Assembly (NCBI RefSeq): GCF_016865255.1
Contig: NZ_CP033381.1
Coordinates: 1,240,001-1,304,000 of the forward strand
Reading direction: 5' to 3'
Origin: Methylomonas sp. LW13
GTDB taxonomy: Bacteria > Pseudomonadota > Gammaproteobacteria > Methylococcales > Methylomonadaceae
Length of the DNA: 64,000 bases
The notes below the pieces were generated by a model. The model was not told where the DNA came from, did not search any database, and worked only from the letters and a program-made list of their open reading frames with translations. Shown here one piece after another: positions 1 to 7,703 of the stretch (position 1 is the stretch's first letter; the number at the start of each line of letters is the position of its first letter). A program made the translations under genes and the position numbers.

Positions 1-342
1 AGAGACAATTTAAAAACAACGCTGGAATTGCGTCTTAGCCCGCGTTTTTACCAATGCATGTCCGGCGATACCTATGTCGTCGGCCAGTGTCTGCAGGAAG
101 ATAACAAGCTGGCGTTTACCCGGCTGGGCTATAAAACAGCAACGGTGACTTCGGCCAACCTGGCCTGCGGCGCACGCGATTGTAGCGATCAATATTATGT
201 GTCTGGCTTTTCCAAAAAGCCCAATGTCGTGGACGATACTTTGCTGGAAGCCGGTCTTTACGATTTGGAATGGATAGCCAACACCGGCTTGCGGACGATA
301 TTTCAGTATTTGTTGATCAACGGATTTTATAGTGCCTTATAA
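1..342 (+). CDS. C-terminal part of an unrecognised protein (5' end outside window)
   Basis: The reading frame is open from the first base, so the gene begins before the window; only about 113 C-terminal residues are seen. A TTG at 28 could be read as a start, but nothing marks it as one. The visible part holds several cysteines (FYQCM, GQCLQ, LACGARDCSD), which suggests an exported, possibly disulfide-bonded protein, but no family was recognised. It overlaps the next gene by 11 bp, so the two are probably translated from one message. Since the next gene resembles FlgT, this one may belong to the same envelope or flagellar cluster; that is inference only. Confidence 0.55.
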   Translation, partial: RDNLKTTLELRLSPRFYQCMSGDTYVVGQCLQEDNKLAFTRLGYKTATVTSANLACGARDCSDQYYVSGFSKKPNVVDDTLLEAGLYDLEWIANTGLRTIFQYLLINGFYSAL

Positions 343-1513
343 AAACTTGCTAACAGTGTTACTGATCGCTTTGCTGGCTGCATGCAGCAGCGGTAATAGT
401 AAGCGGGGCGGCGATGAGAATGGCGTTGCCGTGTCCGGCCAGCAGGTCAGCGTGCAAGGCAGTGCGCCAATCGTTGGCGGGGGTATCGAAGCAGCCCGCC
501 GCGCGGCTATCGACGATGCGGTGCATCAGGCATCTATGCAGCTTAAACGCAACAATCACTCGGCGATGCTGGTTAGTGATATTAAGGTGGTCGACGAATG
601 GCAGGATGCCGATCTTTATCATGTGCAGGTGCTGGCAGTATTGTCCGATAAGCAGCGTTGCGGTTCGCCTTATCGGAAAAAAATCGTCGCCACCGGCTTT
701 CCGGTCATGAATGCCGATCAAATCAGCGGCAGCGAAAGCCAGGATTTATACAGCGGCATTCCCCGAGAGATTAATAACCAGTTGATGGAAACCGGCGATT
801 TTATCGGCCGTAATCTGACCAATACCTCTTTATATAGCCGGCCCGATATGGCACCGGAGATTCGCTTTGCCGAGGGTACGCCTGAATCGGTTATTGTGAA
901 TATCGCCAAACAGCAGAACGCGCAATTTGTGTTGTCCGGCGTGATTCGCGATTTTCGGGTGGAATCCACAGAATACGTGCGCGGCAGCGGCGCTCTGGCG
1001 GACTTAAAATCCATGGTCAGGGATTTTGTCGCTCGCCGTAGTGTTGGGATTGACGTATTTGTTTACGACGGTTTTAGCGGTGCCTTGCTGTTTCAACATC
1101 GTTACACCGATTCTATCCTGGGCGACGTCTCGCTGCCGAGCGGCTATACGGTGGGTAGCGAGCGTTTCAACTCCACGTCGGCCGGTCACGCCATCAGCGA
1201 GATCATTCAGCAGGCTAGTGAAGATATTCACAAATTATTCGGCTGCTATCCCTTTACCACCCGGGTGATACAAGCCGGCAACAACCGGATCGTGATTGCC
1301 GCCGGCGCCCAGGATAAAATCAGAGTCGGTGATAAGCTGATGATTTATTCGGCGTCCGCCGGCGGTACGTCGGGAGCGGGTTTGGGTGAGTCGCAAGGTA
1401 TCTTGACGATAACCGACGTTAGTGCTGCTACGGCGGCGGGTACTCTTGATTCTTCGGCGGTTGCCGGTGCAGTAAGGCCGGGCGACTGGGTGAAAAGTTT
1501 TGCTACGCCTTAA
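332..1513 (+). CDS. flgT: FlgT-like flagellar assembly lipoprotein
   Basis: 393 residues from a GTG start that overlaps the preceding gene. The N-terminus is a lipoprotein signal with lipobox LAAC (Cys18), so the product should be anchored in the outer membrane. The rest resembles the three-domain layout of FlgT, the H-ring protein of Vibrio flagella: an N-terminal stretch rich in Ala/Arg ending in a conserved-looking ALSDKQRC-type segment near residues 92-110, a middle domain with the VLSGVIRDFRVES strand (about 190-300), and a C-terminal beta-rich domain (about 310-390). As known, Vibrio FlgT stabilises the basal body at the outer membrane; it is a periplasmic protein, so a lipoprotein form is unusual. 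The assignment is from memory of family patterns. No other flagellar gene lies in the window. Confidence 0.65.
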   Translation: MPYKNLLTVLLIALLAACSSGNSKRGGDENGVAVSGQQVSVQGSAPIVGGGIEAARRAAIDDAVHQASMQLKRNNHSAMLVSDIKVVDEWQDADLYHVQVLAVLSDKQRCGSPYRKKIVATGFPVMNADQISGSESQDLYSGIPREINNQLMETGDFIGRNLTNTSLYSRPDMAPEIRFAEGTPESVIVNIAKQQNAQFVLSGVIRDFRVESTEYVRGSGALADLKSMVRDFVARRSVGIDVFVYDGFSGALLFQHRYTDSILGDVSLPSGYTVGSERFNSTSAGHAISEIIQQASEDIHKLFGCYPFTTRVIQAGNNRIVIAAGAQDKIRVGDKLMIYSASAGGTSGAGLGESQGILTITDVSAATAAGTLDSSAVAGAVRPGDWVKSFATP

Positions 1514-2009
1514 CGGGGGCGTCGCTCAAACTCAGTAAGCGTTCTATGTCTTTACTGATACCTGCCGGCGTGTCTATCGGCGCATAGCGTTTAAAAACCT
1601 TGCCATCTCGGCCGACCAGAAATTTGCTGAAATTCCATTTAATGGCATTTAAACCCAGGATGCCCGGGGCTGAGGTTTTCAAATACTCGAACAGCGGATG
1701 TGCGTGGTTACCGTTAACGTCGATTTTTTCGAACATTGGGAAGCTAACGCCATAGTTCAGTTCGCAAAAGCTGGCAATTTCTTGGCTATCGCCTGGTTCC
1801 TGCTGGCCGAATTGATTACACGGAAACCCTAGGATCACTAAGCCGCGGCTTTTATAGGTCTGGTATAGCGCTTCCAAGCCACGGAACTGCGGGGTAAAGC
1901 CGCATCGACTGGCAGTGTTGACGATTAGCAGCACTTTTCCGCGGTAATCTGCCAAAGCGACAGTTTCACCGTTAATGTTAGTGGCCGAGAATTGGTATAT
2001 GTCATTCAT
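1503..2009 (-). CDS. glutathione peroxidase family protein
   Basis: 168 residues, a normal length for bacterial glutathione/thioredoxin-dependent peroxidases (BtuE/Gpx type), which reduce hydroperoxides in the cytoplasm or periplasm. The signature NTASRCGFTPQF is present with cysteine (Cys36) in place of selenocysteine, as is FPCNQFGQQEPG carrying the catalytic Gln (about Gln70) and the KWNFSKFLV motif that supplies the catalytic Trp. No signal peptide is visible. The 3' end overlaps the convergent FlgT-like gene by 11 bp. There is no clear ribosome binding site at the ATG. Because non-mammalian Cys-type family members often use thioredoxin, the true reductant cannot be read from sequence. 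Confidence 0.92.
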   Translation of the reverse strand: MNDIYQFSATNINGETVALADYRGKVLLIVNTASRCGFTPQFRGLEALYQTYKSRGLVILGFPCNQFGQQEPGDSQEIASFCELNYGVSFPMFEKIDVNGNHAHPLFEYLKTSAPGILGLNAIKWNFSKFLVGRDGKVFKRYAPIDTPAGISKDIERLLSLSDAPVKA

Positions 2010-2303
2010 GCTAATGCTGGTTCGTTATGGAATTACTTGTGCTTGTTGTAAACGTTGGGATGGCGCTTCTTAAAGCCTATGTATCCCCATCAAGATGCAT
2101 AGACAAACATTTGCAGAGCATACCGTTATTCATCGGATTGTCAAAAATCTGTAGTGCCAACATACCCATATTCGCATGGGGGCTTAACAGGAATTTTAAT
2201 GGGCTTTGAAGGTATACCGCCTAGGCAACTCTTTCGCGGGACGACCGCCCATAGCGTCCTGGCGTACGGGCGGCTGTTGAAACCTGCGGAGATTTCTCAG
2301 TGC

Positions 2304-2999
2304 CTATTGTGAGGCTAGCCGTTGTTGCAGTTTGGTTTGCAGTAAGCTGTCATAGTGGCGTTTCAACACCGAGTCGGTAGGCGGTGTTGGCAATTCGGCT
2401 GCAATTTCGCGGCGTAATTGCTCAAGGTCCTGCGTCTGCACTGACGAATCTTCAGGCAGAACCGCTTCTACAGGGCTGGCTGGCTGGGCCGCAGCTTCCG
2501 GCTGGGAGGGCGCCGATTCGTCCACCGCTTGTGAATGCTGAGGCGATGCGATTTTGTGCAGCGTTTCGTAGTGACGGCGCAGCACGGAGTCGGTGGGATA
2601 GGGATTGCTGAGGGTCTCTTTCTCCGCTTGCAAGGCTGCCAGATAATGGCGTTTTAATACTGAATCTTCCGGTATTGTGATTACCGGCTCTTCTTTCGTC
2701 GGTGTTCTCGGCTCTTCGATAACGGCTGTGACGATTGGCGCCTGTGGCGCGGGTTCGACAATTGGTTCAGGCGCTTGGATGGGAGGCTCTACCGGGGGCT
2801 CGATTTCTTGCGCTATTGGAGTGGTTGGCGACGCGGTATTCGGTTGCGAAGGGGAATTGGCTGCACGGGAAGCTGCAGGTTGAGGTGGTGTCGCCTGTTT
2901 ATTCTCCGGCGTCTTGCCGATGGGCTTGAGTTTTAGTTTGCCTTTCCAGACCAGCCAACCGACTACTGCCAGCCCTAAGATTACCAGAAGTTCTATCAT
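2304..2999 (-). CDS. membrane-anchored Pro-rich protein with three DSVLxRHY repeats
   Basis: 231 residues of unknown function. Residues 3-18 form one hydrophobic segment followed by KGKLKLK, giving an N-in/C-out or signal-anchor arrangement. Residues 30-110 are a Pro/Ala/Glu-rich, low-complexity linker. The octapeptide D-S-V-L-[KR]-R-H-Y occurs three times, at about 112-119, 137-144 and 209-216, each followed by a short helical stretch (LAALQ, ETLHK, DSLLQ) and preceded by Pro/Glu/Thr. Between repeats two and three is a second Pro/Ala linker. The regular spacing suggests a peptide-binding or multivalent scaffold motif, as in envelope proteins of the FimV/LysM type, but no LysM domain is seen. 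It stands alone between a peroxidase and a PEP-CTERM gene. Confidence 0.8.
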   Translation of the reverse strand: MIELLVILGLAVVGWLVWKGKLKLKPIGKTPENKQATPPQPAASRAANSPSQPNTASPTTPIAQEIEPPVEPPIQAPEPIVEPAPQAPIVTAVIEEPRTPTKEEPVITIPEDSVLKRHYLAALQAEKETLSNPYPTDSVLRRHYETLHKIASPQHSQAVDESAPSQPEAAAQPASPVEAVLPEDSSVQTQDLEQLRREIAAELPTPPTDSVLKRHYDSLLQTKLQQRLASQ

Positions 3000-3295
3000 G
3001 ATTTGTCCCCCTCAATATTGTTATTAATCCAAAACTAACTAACACCTACAGCGTTACCGATTGGCTTTCTAGGCATAGCTTCCGCGGCTTGTATTCCAAA
3101 GCATGATGGAAGCGCTACGATTAAATCGCAGCGCTTTATACCATAGATCGTTGAAATAGTTGATTTGTCGAGTCGCAAGGCCCGCGCTTGGTCAGCAATA
3201 GCCAAGGCGCATTGCCCGTGTTAGCTTTTCTATATTGAAAAAACGAAGTTTCAATTTATTCGATTGGGTCAATCGATCATGACTTGCAAAACATT

Positions 3296-3312
3296 CAACA
3301 GTGCACGTGTTG
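3296..3312. promoter_or_regulatory. palindromic site, possible enhancer for sigma-54 promoter
   Basis: Sequence CAACA-GTGCACG-TGTTG is a 17-bp palindrome about 125 bp upstream of the sigma-54 promoter candidate, the usual distance for an enhancer-binding activator. PEP-CTERM genes in other proteobacteria are known to be controlled by the PrsK/PrsR two-component system with RpoN; whether this is a PrsR site is inference. Confidence 0.3.
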
Positions 3313-3435
3313 TGTCAGTTTTTTTTACAGGCAAAAATGCTGAATTTCCAAATGAAAATTGCGGTTCGGGGTATTGTTAAATTTTTATGACAATGCGTCG
3401 GGATTTTTTCCTGAAATTGCTTTGCAAAAGCGCTC

Positions 3436-3451
3436 TGGCATTGGATTTGCA
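3436..3451 (+). promoter_or_regulatory. candidate sigma-54 (RpoN) promoter for the PEP-CTERM gene
   Basis: TGGCA at 3436-3440 and TTGCA at 3447-3451 have exactly the spacing of the -24/-12 consensus TGGCACG-N4-TTGCA; GG and GC, the most conserved pairs, are present. Predicted start of transcription is near 3462, about 305 nt before the start codon. RpoN control is established for PEP-CTERM/exosortase genes in some species, which makes the site more likely than chance. Confidence 0.5.
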
Positions 3452-3768
3452 AAAACTTAATGAAAATCCCTGGGGAAAAACCGATTAAGTTGATGCCACG
3501 ACGCAGTTTTTCTTAGTTGATGCTCAGGTAGGTTTGAATTGTAATGCACGGTAATGTAAGCAAATGCTGACGTAAAAATTTACAGTTCGTGGTGGTTGAA
3601 ATTGTTTTGATAGGATGATTTTTATTTAAGCAATTGTTTTATAAATTTAAATTATTCTTGGCTTCCTATTTGCTTAATAATCGTACGATTTCGTGGAATG
3701 CCTAACGGAAACTTAACCAAAGAAAGTATTCAAAAGGACTGTACAGATTTTTATATTAGGGGGGAATT

Positions 3769-4473
3769 ATGGAAACCAAAACGATTAAACACATACTGTT
3801 GGCGGGATTTTTATCGTCAGCCGCAATTTTCGGAGGAGGCGCTCAAGCGGCCTCATTTAGCGTAGCGGGTAGCCTAACAGGCGATCCAAGAACCGATAAT
3901 CCGGATAACCTGTTCATCAACGTCGGCATAAATGTCCTTGACACTGTAGCTACTTGGACAGTAGATATCGCTTCGCCTCTGCATCCAAATGCAAAGCTCG
4001 ATGAGTTTTATTTCAATCTGGGATCTTCGGTTAATGCTGCCAATGTTCTTTTTGGTGGGTTTTCGCCAGCGGGTTGGGTTATCAACAGTCCAGCATCGAC
4101 AGTAGGTGGAGGGAACTTCAATCCCACGTTTCTTTTTGAAGCTGTTGATCCGCCAGGTAACGGAAACAACGTCACTAATGCCGTGAATTTGTCGTTTACC
4201 GCAACCTTAAACCGTAATTGGACTTTGGATGATTTTTATTCCGCAGCAGCACTACAGAGCTCGGAAGCTACGTTACCTGCCGGTCAATTGGGTGCTCATT
4301 TGCAATCACTAAGTACGGCAGGTTGTGCAGGTTGTTCCGATAGCGGTTTCCTTATAGGCAATTACACACGCGGCGGCGGCGGTAGCCAAGGCAGCGTGCC
4401 CGAGCCAAGTGTTGTGGCTTTGCTGGGTATGGGCTTGTTGGGCATGGGTTTGTCACGTAAAAGCAAAGTCTGA
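3769..4473 (+). CDS. PEP-CTERM sorting domain protein
   Basis: 234 residues, preceded by a strong AGGGGGGA ribosome binding site. A signal peptide (about residues 1-27, ending AQA) leads a beta-rich body with little similarity to known families, typical of this class. The C-terminus carries the sorting signal: VPEPS motif, a hydrophobic GLY/LEU-rich membrane segment, and a final basic SRKSK tail. In the established model, exosortase (EpsH/XrtA) cleaves near PEP and the protein is delivered to the extracellular polysaccharide or floc matrix. The segment CAGCSDSG near residue 185 may form a small disulfide. No exosortase gene is in the window. A rho-independent terminator follows directly. Confidence 0.93.
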   Translation: METKTIKHILLAGFLSSAAIFGGGAQAASFSVAGSLTGDPRTDNPDNLFINVGINVLDTVATWTVDIASPLHPNAKLDEFYFNLGSSVNAANVLFGGFSPAGWVINSPASTVGGGNFNPTFLFEAVDPPGNGNNVTNAVNLSFTATLNRNWTLDDFYSAAALQSSEATLPAGQLGAHLQSLSTAGCAGCSDSGFLIGNYTRGGGGSQGSVPEPSVVALLGMGLLGMGLSRKSKV

Positions 4474-4500
4474 TTGTCCGATTTGTTTACACACCTAAAA

Positions 4501-4530
4501 AACGCCGGTTAAACCGGCGTTTTTTTTTCC
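4501..4530 (+). terminator. rho-independent terminator after the PEP-CTERM gene
   Basis: Stem AACGCCGGT/ACCGGCGTT with a three-base loop followed by a run of nine T. It closes the PEP-CTERM transcript, so the following protease needs its own promoter. Confidence 0.9.
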
Positions 4531-4757
4531 AGAAATTGTCTGGTAGCTTCAGCAACAGGTGTTACCCCATTGTTGTTATGGTGATTCTGAAAGCAAAGTC
4601 ACAGTAATGGCAGCCCAGTTTTTTTAGACTTTCTTCCAAGCAGAAAGCTGATTCCGAACATTCAAATTAGCTTACGTTCAGAAAGCCTCAAGGCAAAGAA
4701 GCCAAGGATGAGGTGTTTAAGATTTGGACATTCAAAATAAAAACGAGGGGAACAGTC

Positions 4758-6575
4758 ATGAACAAAAAAAATTTATACATCACTTTAGGCGTAGCGTTAT
4801 TGGCAGTGCCCGCAATCATTTATCTTGATAAATACCTGCTGGATCAGGAAATTTTGCAAATAAATCAGGATATGCATCAGTTGCCGGCGTCAGCTGGTAA
4901 CGTCGCCAAAACCTGGAAACCAGGGCAAATTTTAGTTAAACCCAATGCGGGTTTGTCGGATGCGGAGTTTGAAAAAATTCTGCGGGGCAATCAAGGTAAA
5001 AGCAGCGAAAAGATCGGCAATTTGCCGGTTCATATCGTTAGCGTTCCTGAACAAGCGGAAGAAGCGGTGGTACGGGCATTATCAAAAAATCCCCATATCG
5101 AGTTCGCTGAGCTGGATATGGTTCAGCCCATGAGTACGACTACCCCGAATGATCCGAATTTTGCCGGTGCGTGGCATTTAGCAAAAATACAAATGCCTGG
5201 GGCTTGGGATGTTTCCAAAGCTGATGGCATTACAATAGCTGTATTGGATAGTGGCGTTGATGGTTCGCATCCGGATTTGGCTAATCATATGATTCCGGGC
5301 TGGAATGCCGTGGACGGCGGCTCTGATACCTCTGACATCAATGGTCATGGTACGGCTGTTGCCGGTACAGCGGCGGCTGTCACCGATAACGCTATTGGGG
5401 TTGCCGGCGTGGCCTGGAATGCTAAAGTGATGCCGGTGAGGATTACTAACGATTCTACGGGATACGCTTATTGGAGCGATATAGCTAGGGGTTTGAGTTG
5501 GGCGGCAGATAATGGTGCCGATGTCGCGAATATTAGCTACGGTGTGAGTGCTAGTTCGGCCGTGTCATCGGCAGCGCAGTATATGAATGCCAAAGGCGGA
5601 TTAGTGGTTGTTGCAGGCGCCAACGACGGAGTCGATCCCGGATATACCGATAATCCCTACATGATTTCTGTTTCAGCAAGCGATTGGAATGATGCGAAAG
5701 CCAGTTGGTCCAATTTTGGCGCCTTTATTGATGTCGCCGCTCCCGGCACTTCTATTGCCACGCTTTTGAGAGGTGGCGGATATGCCAATTGGAACGGGAC
5801 TTCATTTTCTAGCCCGGTCACTGCGGGCGTAGTCGCGTTGATTCAAGCCGCAAATCCGAATTTGGTGCCTGCGGATGTCGAAAAAGTGCTGAAAGATTCT
5901 GCCGATAAAGTATCCGGCGTTAATTTTGATCCAAACTATGGCTATGGGCGTATTAATGCTAACGCCGCGGTGCAATTAGCGCTAAATACCGTGGCTAGAG
6001 ATACTCTCGCGCCGACCGCTGCCATTTCATCTCCAACCGCTGGCGCTGTGGTCAGTGGTTTGACCTCTGTGGCTGTTAACGCTAACGATAATGTCGCCGT
6101 AAGCCAGGTTTCATTTTACGCAGGGGGTAAATTGGTCGGAACAGATGGCACTGCGCCTTACACCTTCAGTTGGGATTCCACGACTGTGGCAAACGGCAAT
6201 ATCAATTTAACGGCGGTGGCGACGGACTCTTCCGGAAACCAAGGTTCATCAAGCGCCGTGACTGTGAACGTACAAAATCAAACCACGGTAAGCACCACGG
6301 ATCAAGCGGCGCCAACCGTGACTATTTCTAACCCGATTAACGGTGCGAAACTGAGTGGTAGCGTGGTGGGTATCTCTGCTGCTGCTAATGACGACGTTGC
6401 CGTCGCTAAAGTGCAGCTTTATATCGATAACAAGCTGGTGTCGTCTACGACTAACAAAACCTTGAGCTATAGCTGGAATGTCAAGAAAGCGGCTGCCGGC
6501 AGCCATTCGATAAAAGCGGTTGCCACCGATACCGCCAATAAAACCGGTACCGTCAGTATTCTCGTCAGTAAGTAG
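4758..6575 (+). CDS. secreted S8 (subtilisin-like) serine protease with two C-terminal Ig-like domains
   Basis: 605 residues from the ATG at 4758, chosen over an in-frame start 15 codons upstream because AGGGG sits 7 nt before it and it opens directly on a signal/anchor segment (LYITLGVALLAVPAIIYL). Residues about 50-120 look like an inhibitor-type propeptide (KPGQILVKPN, ending IEFAELD). The catalytic domain (about 140-410) has Asp164 in VLDSGVDG, His197 in NGHGTAVAG and Ser349 in NGTSFSSP. Two homologous Ig-like modules follow (about 425-510 and 520-605), each opening APT-ISxPxxGAxxSG and containing DNVAV/DDVAV. The layout fits an extracellular protease that attaches to matrix or polysaccharide by its Ig modules. 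No PEP-CTERM tail is present. Confidence 0.93.
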   Translation: MNKKNLYITLGVALLAVPAIIYLDKYLLDQEILQINQDMHQLPASAGNVAKTWKPGQILVKPNAGLSDAEFEKILRGNQGKSSEKIGNLPVHIVSVPEQAEEAVVRALSKNPHIEFAELDMVQPMSTTTPNDPNFAGAWHLAKIQMPGAWDVSKADGITIAVLDSGVDGSHPDLANHMIPGWNAVDGGSDTSDINGHGTAVAGTAAAVTDNAIGVAGVAWNAKVMPVRITNDSTGYAYWSDIARGLSWAADNGADVANISYGVSASSAVSSAAQYMNAKGGLVVVAGANDGVDPGYTDNPYMISVSASDWNDAKASWSNFGAFIDVAAPGTSIATLLRGGGYANWNGTSFSSPVTAGVVALIQAANPNLVPADVEKVLKDSADKVSGVNFDPNYGYGRINANAAVQLALNTVARDTLAPTAAISSPTAGAVVSGLTSVAVNANDNVAVSQVSFYAGGKLVGTDGTAPYTFSWDSTTVANGNINLTAVATDSSGNQGSSSAVTVNVQNQTTVSTTDQAAPTVTISNPINGAKLSGSVVGISAAANDDVAVAKVQLYIDNKLVSSTTNKTLSYSWNVKKAAAGSHSIKAVATDTANKTGTVSILVSK

Positions 6576-6631
6576 CCTTCGTATTCGGAAAACTGCCAAC
6601 TGTTTTGTTGGCGGTACTGTAAAGGCGATTA

Positions 6632-6667
6632 AAAACAGGGGTGTATTCCGCCCCTGTTTTTTTTTGC
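6632..6667 (+). terminator. rho-independent terminator after the protease gene
   Basis: Stem AAACAGGGG/CCCCTGTTT with a nine-base loop and a following T run of nine. Ends the subtilase transcript. Confidence 0.9.
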
Positions 6668-6925
6668 GGGATTCGTAGCGCTTACCCCGGCCCTATTGAT
6701 CACGGGTATTCTTTACGGGCTGAGCGCGTCGAAGCCCAGGTCGGATCACCTTTCGATTAACTCAGTACTCTCAAGGATAAAAGGCAAACAGTATTTAAGA
6801 GTCGGGTTAATAATGATTGCGGGTGGCACAATGACCGGAAAGTTTTGCGATGCAATCCAGATTATCCGCCGCTTCATCCGTTACAATACCGCTCACTTAC
6901 CGTGACTCCGGATACCCATATTTCA
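6668..6925. other. intergenic region with no recognised gene
   Basis: About 260 bp between the subtilase terminator and the HAD gene. An open frame runs through it on the plus strand but lacks a ribosome binding site and protein-like composition. No promoter of good quality was picked out. Confidence 0.5.
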
Positions 6926-7693
6926 ATGAACGATTCGATTATTTATGCACTGGATTTTGATGGCGTTGTCTGCGACAGTGCGGTAGAAACCGCGATCACC
7001 GGCTGGAAAGCCGGCACTACTATTTGGAAAGACATGCCTGACGCGGTACCTCAGACTATCGTTGAGCAGTTTCGCGAAGTGCGACCGATTATCGAGACGG
7101 GTTACGAAGCTATTCTGATCATCCGCCTCATGTATTTGGGCAAAAGCACTGCCGCTATTTACGCCAACTACGCCGCTAAAGTGCAACGGATGCTGGATGA
7201 AATCCATTTAAGCATCGACGATTTGAAAAAGCTGTTCGGTGATACTCGCGACAATTGGATTGCTAGTGATCGTGCCGATTGGATAGCCAAGAATCCTTTG
7301 TATCCGGGGGTTGCGGAAAAATTGCGGCGCTTGGGCCAGAGGCATTTGTGGTGTGTGATTACGACCAAGCAAGAACGCTTCGTCAAGGAAATCCTCAGAG
7401 CCAACAACATTGAATTGGCCGACGAGAGGATTTTCGGGATGGACCGCAAGCTCAGCAAACCTGAGGTTCTGAAAGGATTGAAAGCTCAGCATCCAGGCCA
7501 GCCGATTTATTTCACTGAGGATCGCCTACCGGCACTCGATGGGGTGCAAAAACATCCGGAGTTGGCGGATGTGAAATTATTCCTCGCCCTCTGGGGTTAT
7601 AACCTTGCTGCAGACCATGCCGTTGCAGCGGGGCAAGCAATCGCGCTACAACACTTAGATACTTTTCTCAGCGACAGTTTGGGTGCCGTTTAA
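6926..7693 (+). CDS. HAD-superfamily hydrolase
   Basis: 255 residues from the ATG at 6926; a GTG at 6902 is in frame and cannot be excluded because neither has a good ribosome binding site. HAD motif I is YALDFDGVVCDS near residue 8 (nucleophile Asp10, Asp12), motif II is the Thr of VITTKQ near residue 145, a motif III lysine lies in DRKLSKPE, and motif IV is the acidic TEDRLPAL near 200. An all-helical cap of about 110 residues follows motif I, as in phosphoglycolate phosphatase-like members. The substrate is a phosphorylated metabolite that cannot be named from sequence. It converges on the molybdate ABC gene with a 10-bp gap. Confidence 0.85.
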   Translation: MNDSIIYALDFDGVVCDSAVETAITGWKAGTTIWKDMPDAVPQTIVEQFREVRPIIETGYEAILIIRLMYLGKSTAAIYANYAAKVQRMLDEIHLSIDDLKKLFGDTRDNWIASDRADWIAKNPLYPGVAEKLRRLGQRHLWCVITTKQERFVKEILRANNIELADERIFGMDRKLSKPEVLKGLKAQHPGQPIYFTEDRLPALDGVQKHPELADVKLFLALWGYNLAADHAVAAGQAIALQHLDTFLSDSLGAV

Positions 7694-7703
7694 ACCGCCG
7701 AAT

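Larger units (their letters stand above)
3000..3768. other. long AT-rich intergenic region
   Basis: About 770 bp without a convincing gene on either strand. It separates the divergently transcribed repeat protein (minus) and PEP-CTERM gene (plus). It holds the sigma-54 promoter candidate and upstream palindrome listed separately, and a long AT-rich stretch between 3590 and 3670. If the sigma-54 site is used, the PEP-CTERM mRNA would have an untranslated leader of about 300 nt; no known riboswitch was recognised in it. Confidence 0.6.

Noticed and set aside
2027-2209. 60-residue plus-strand frame between glutathione peroxidase and the repeat protein
   Set aside because: No ribosome binding site, no protein-like pattern.
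4620-4645. Sigma-54 site before the subtilase (TGGCAGCCCAGTTTTT)
   Set aside because: The -12 GC pair is absent.
6696-6905. 69-residue frame before the HAD gene
   Set aside because: No ribosome binding site and it overlaps the start of the HAD gene in another frame.
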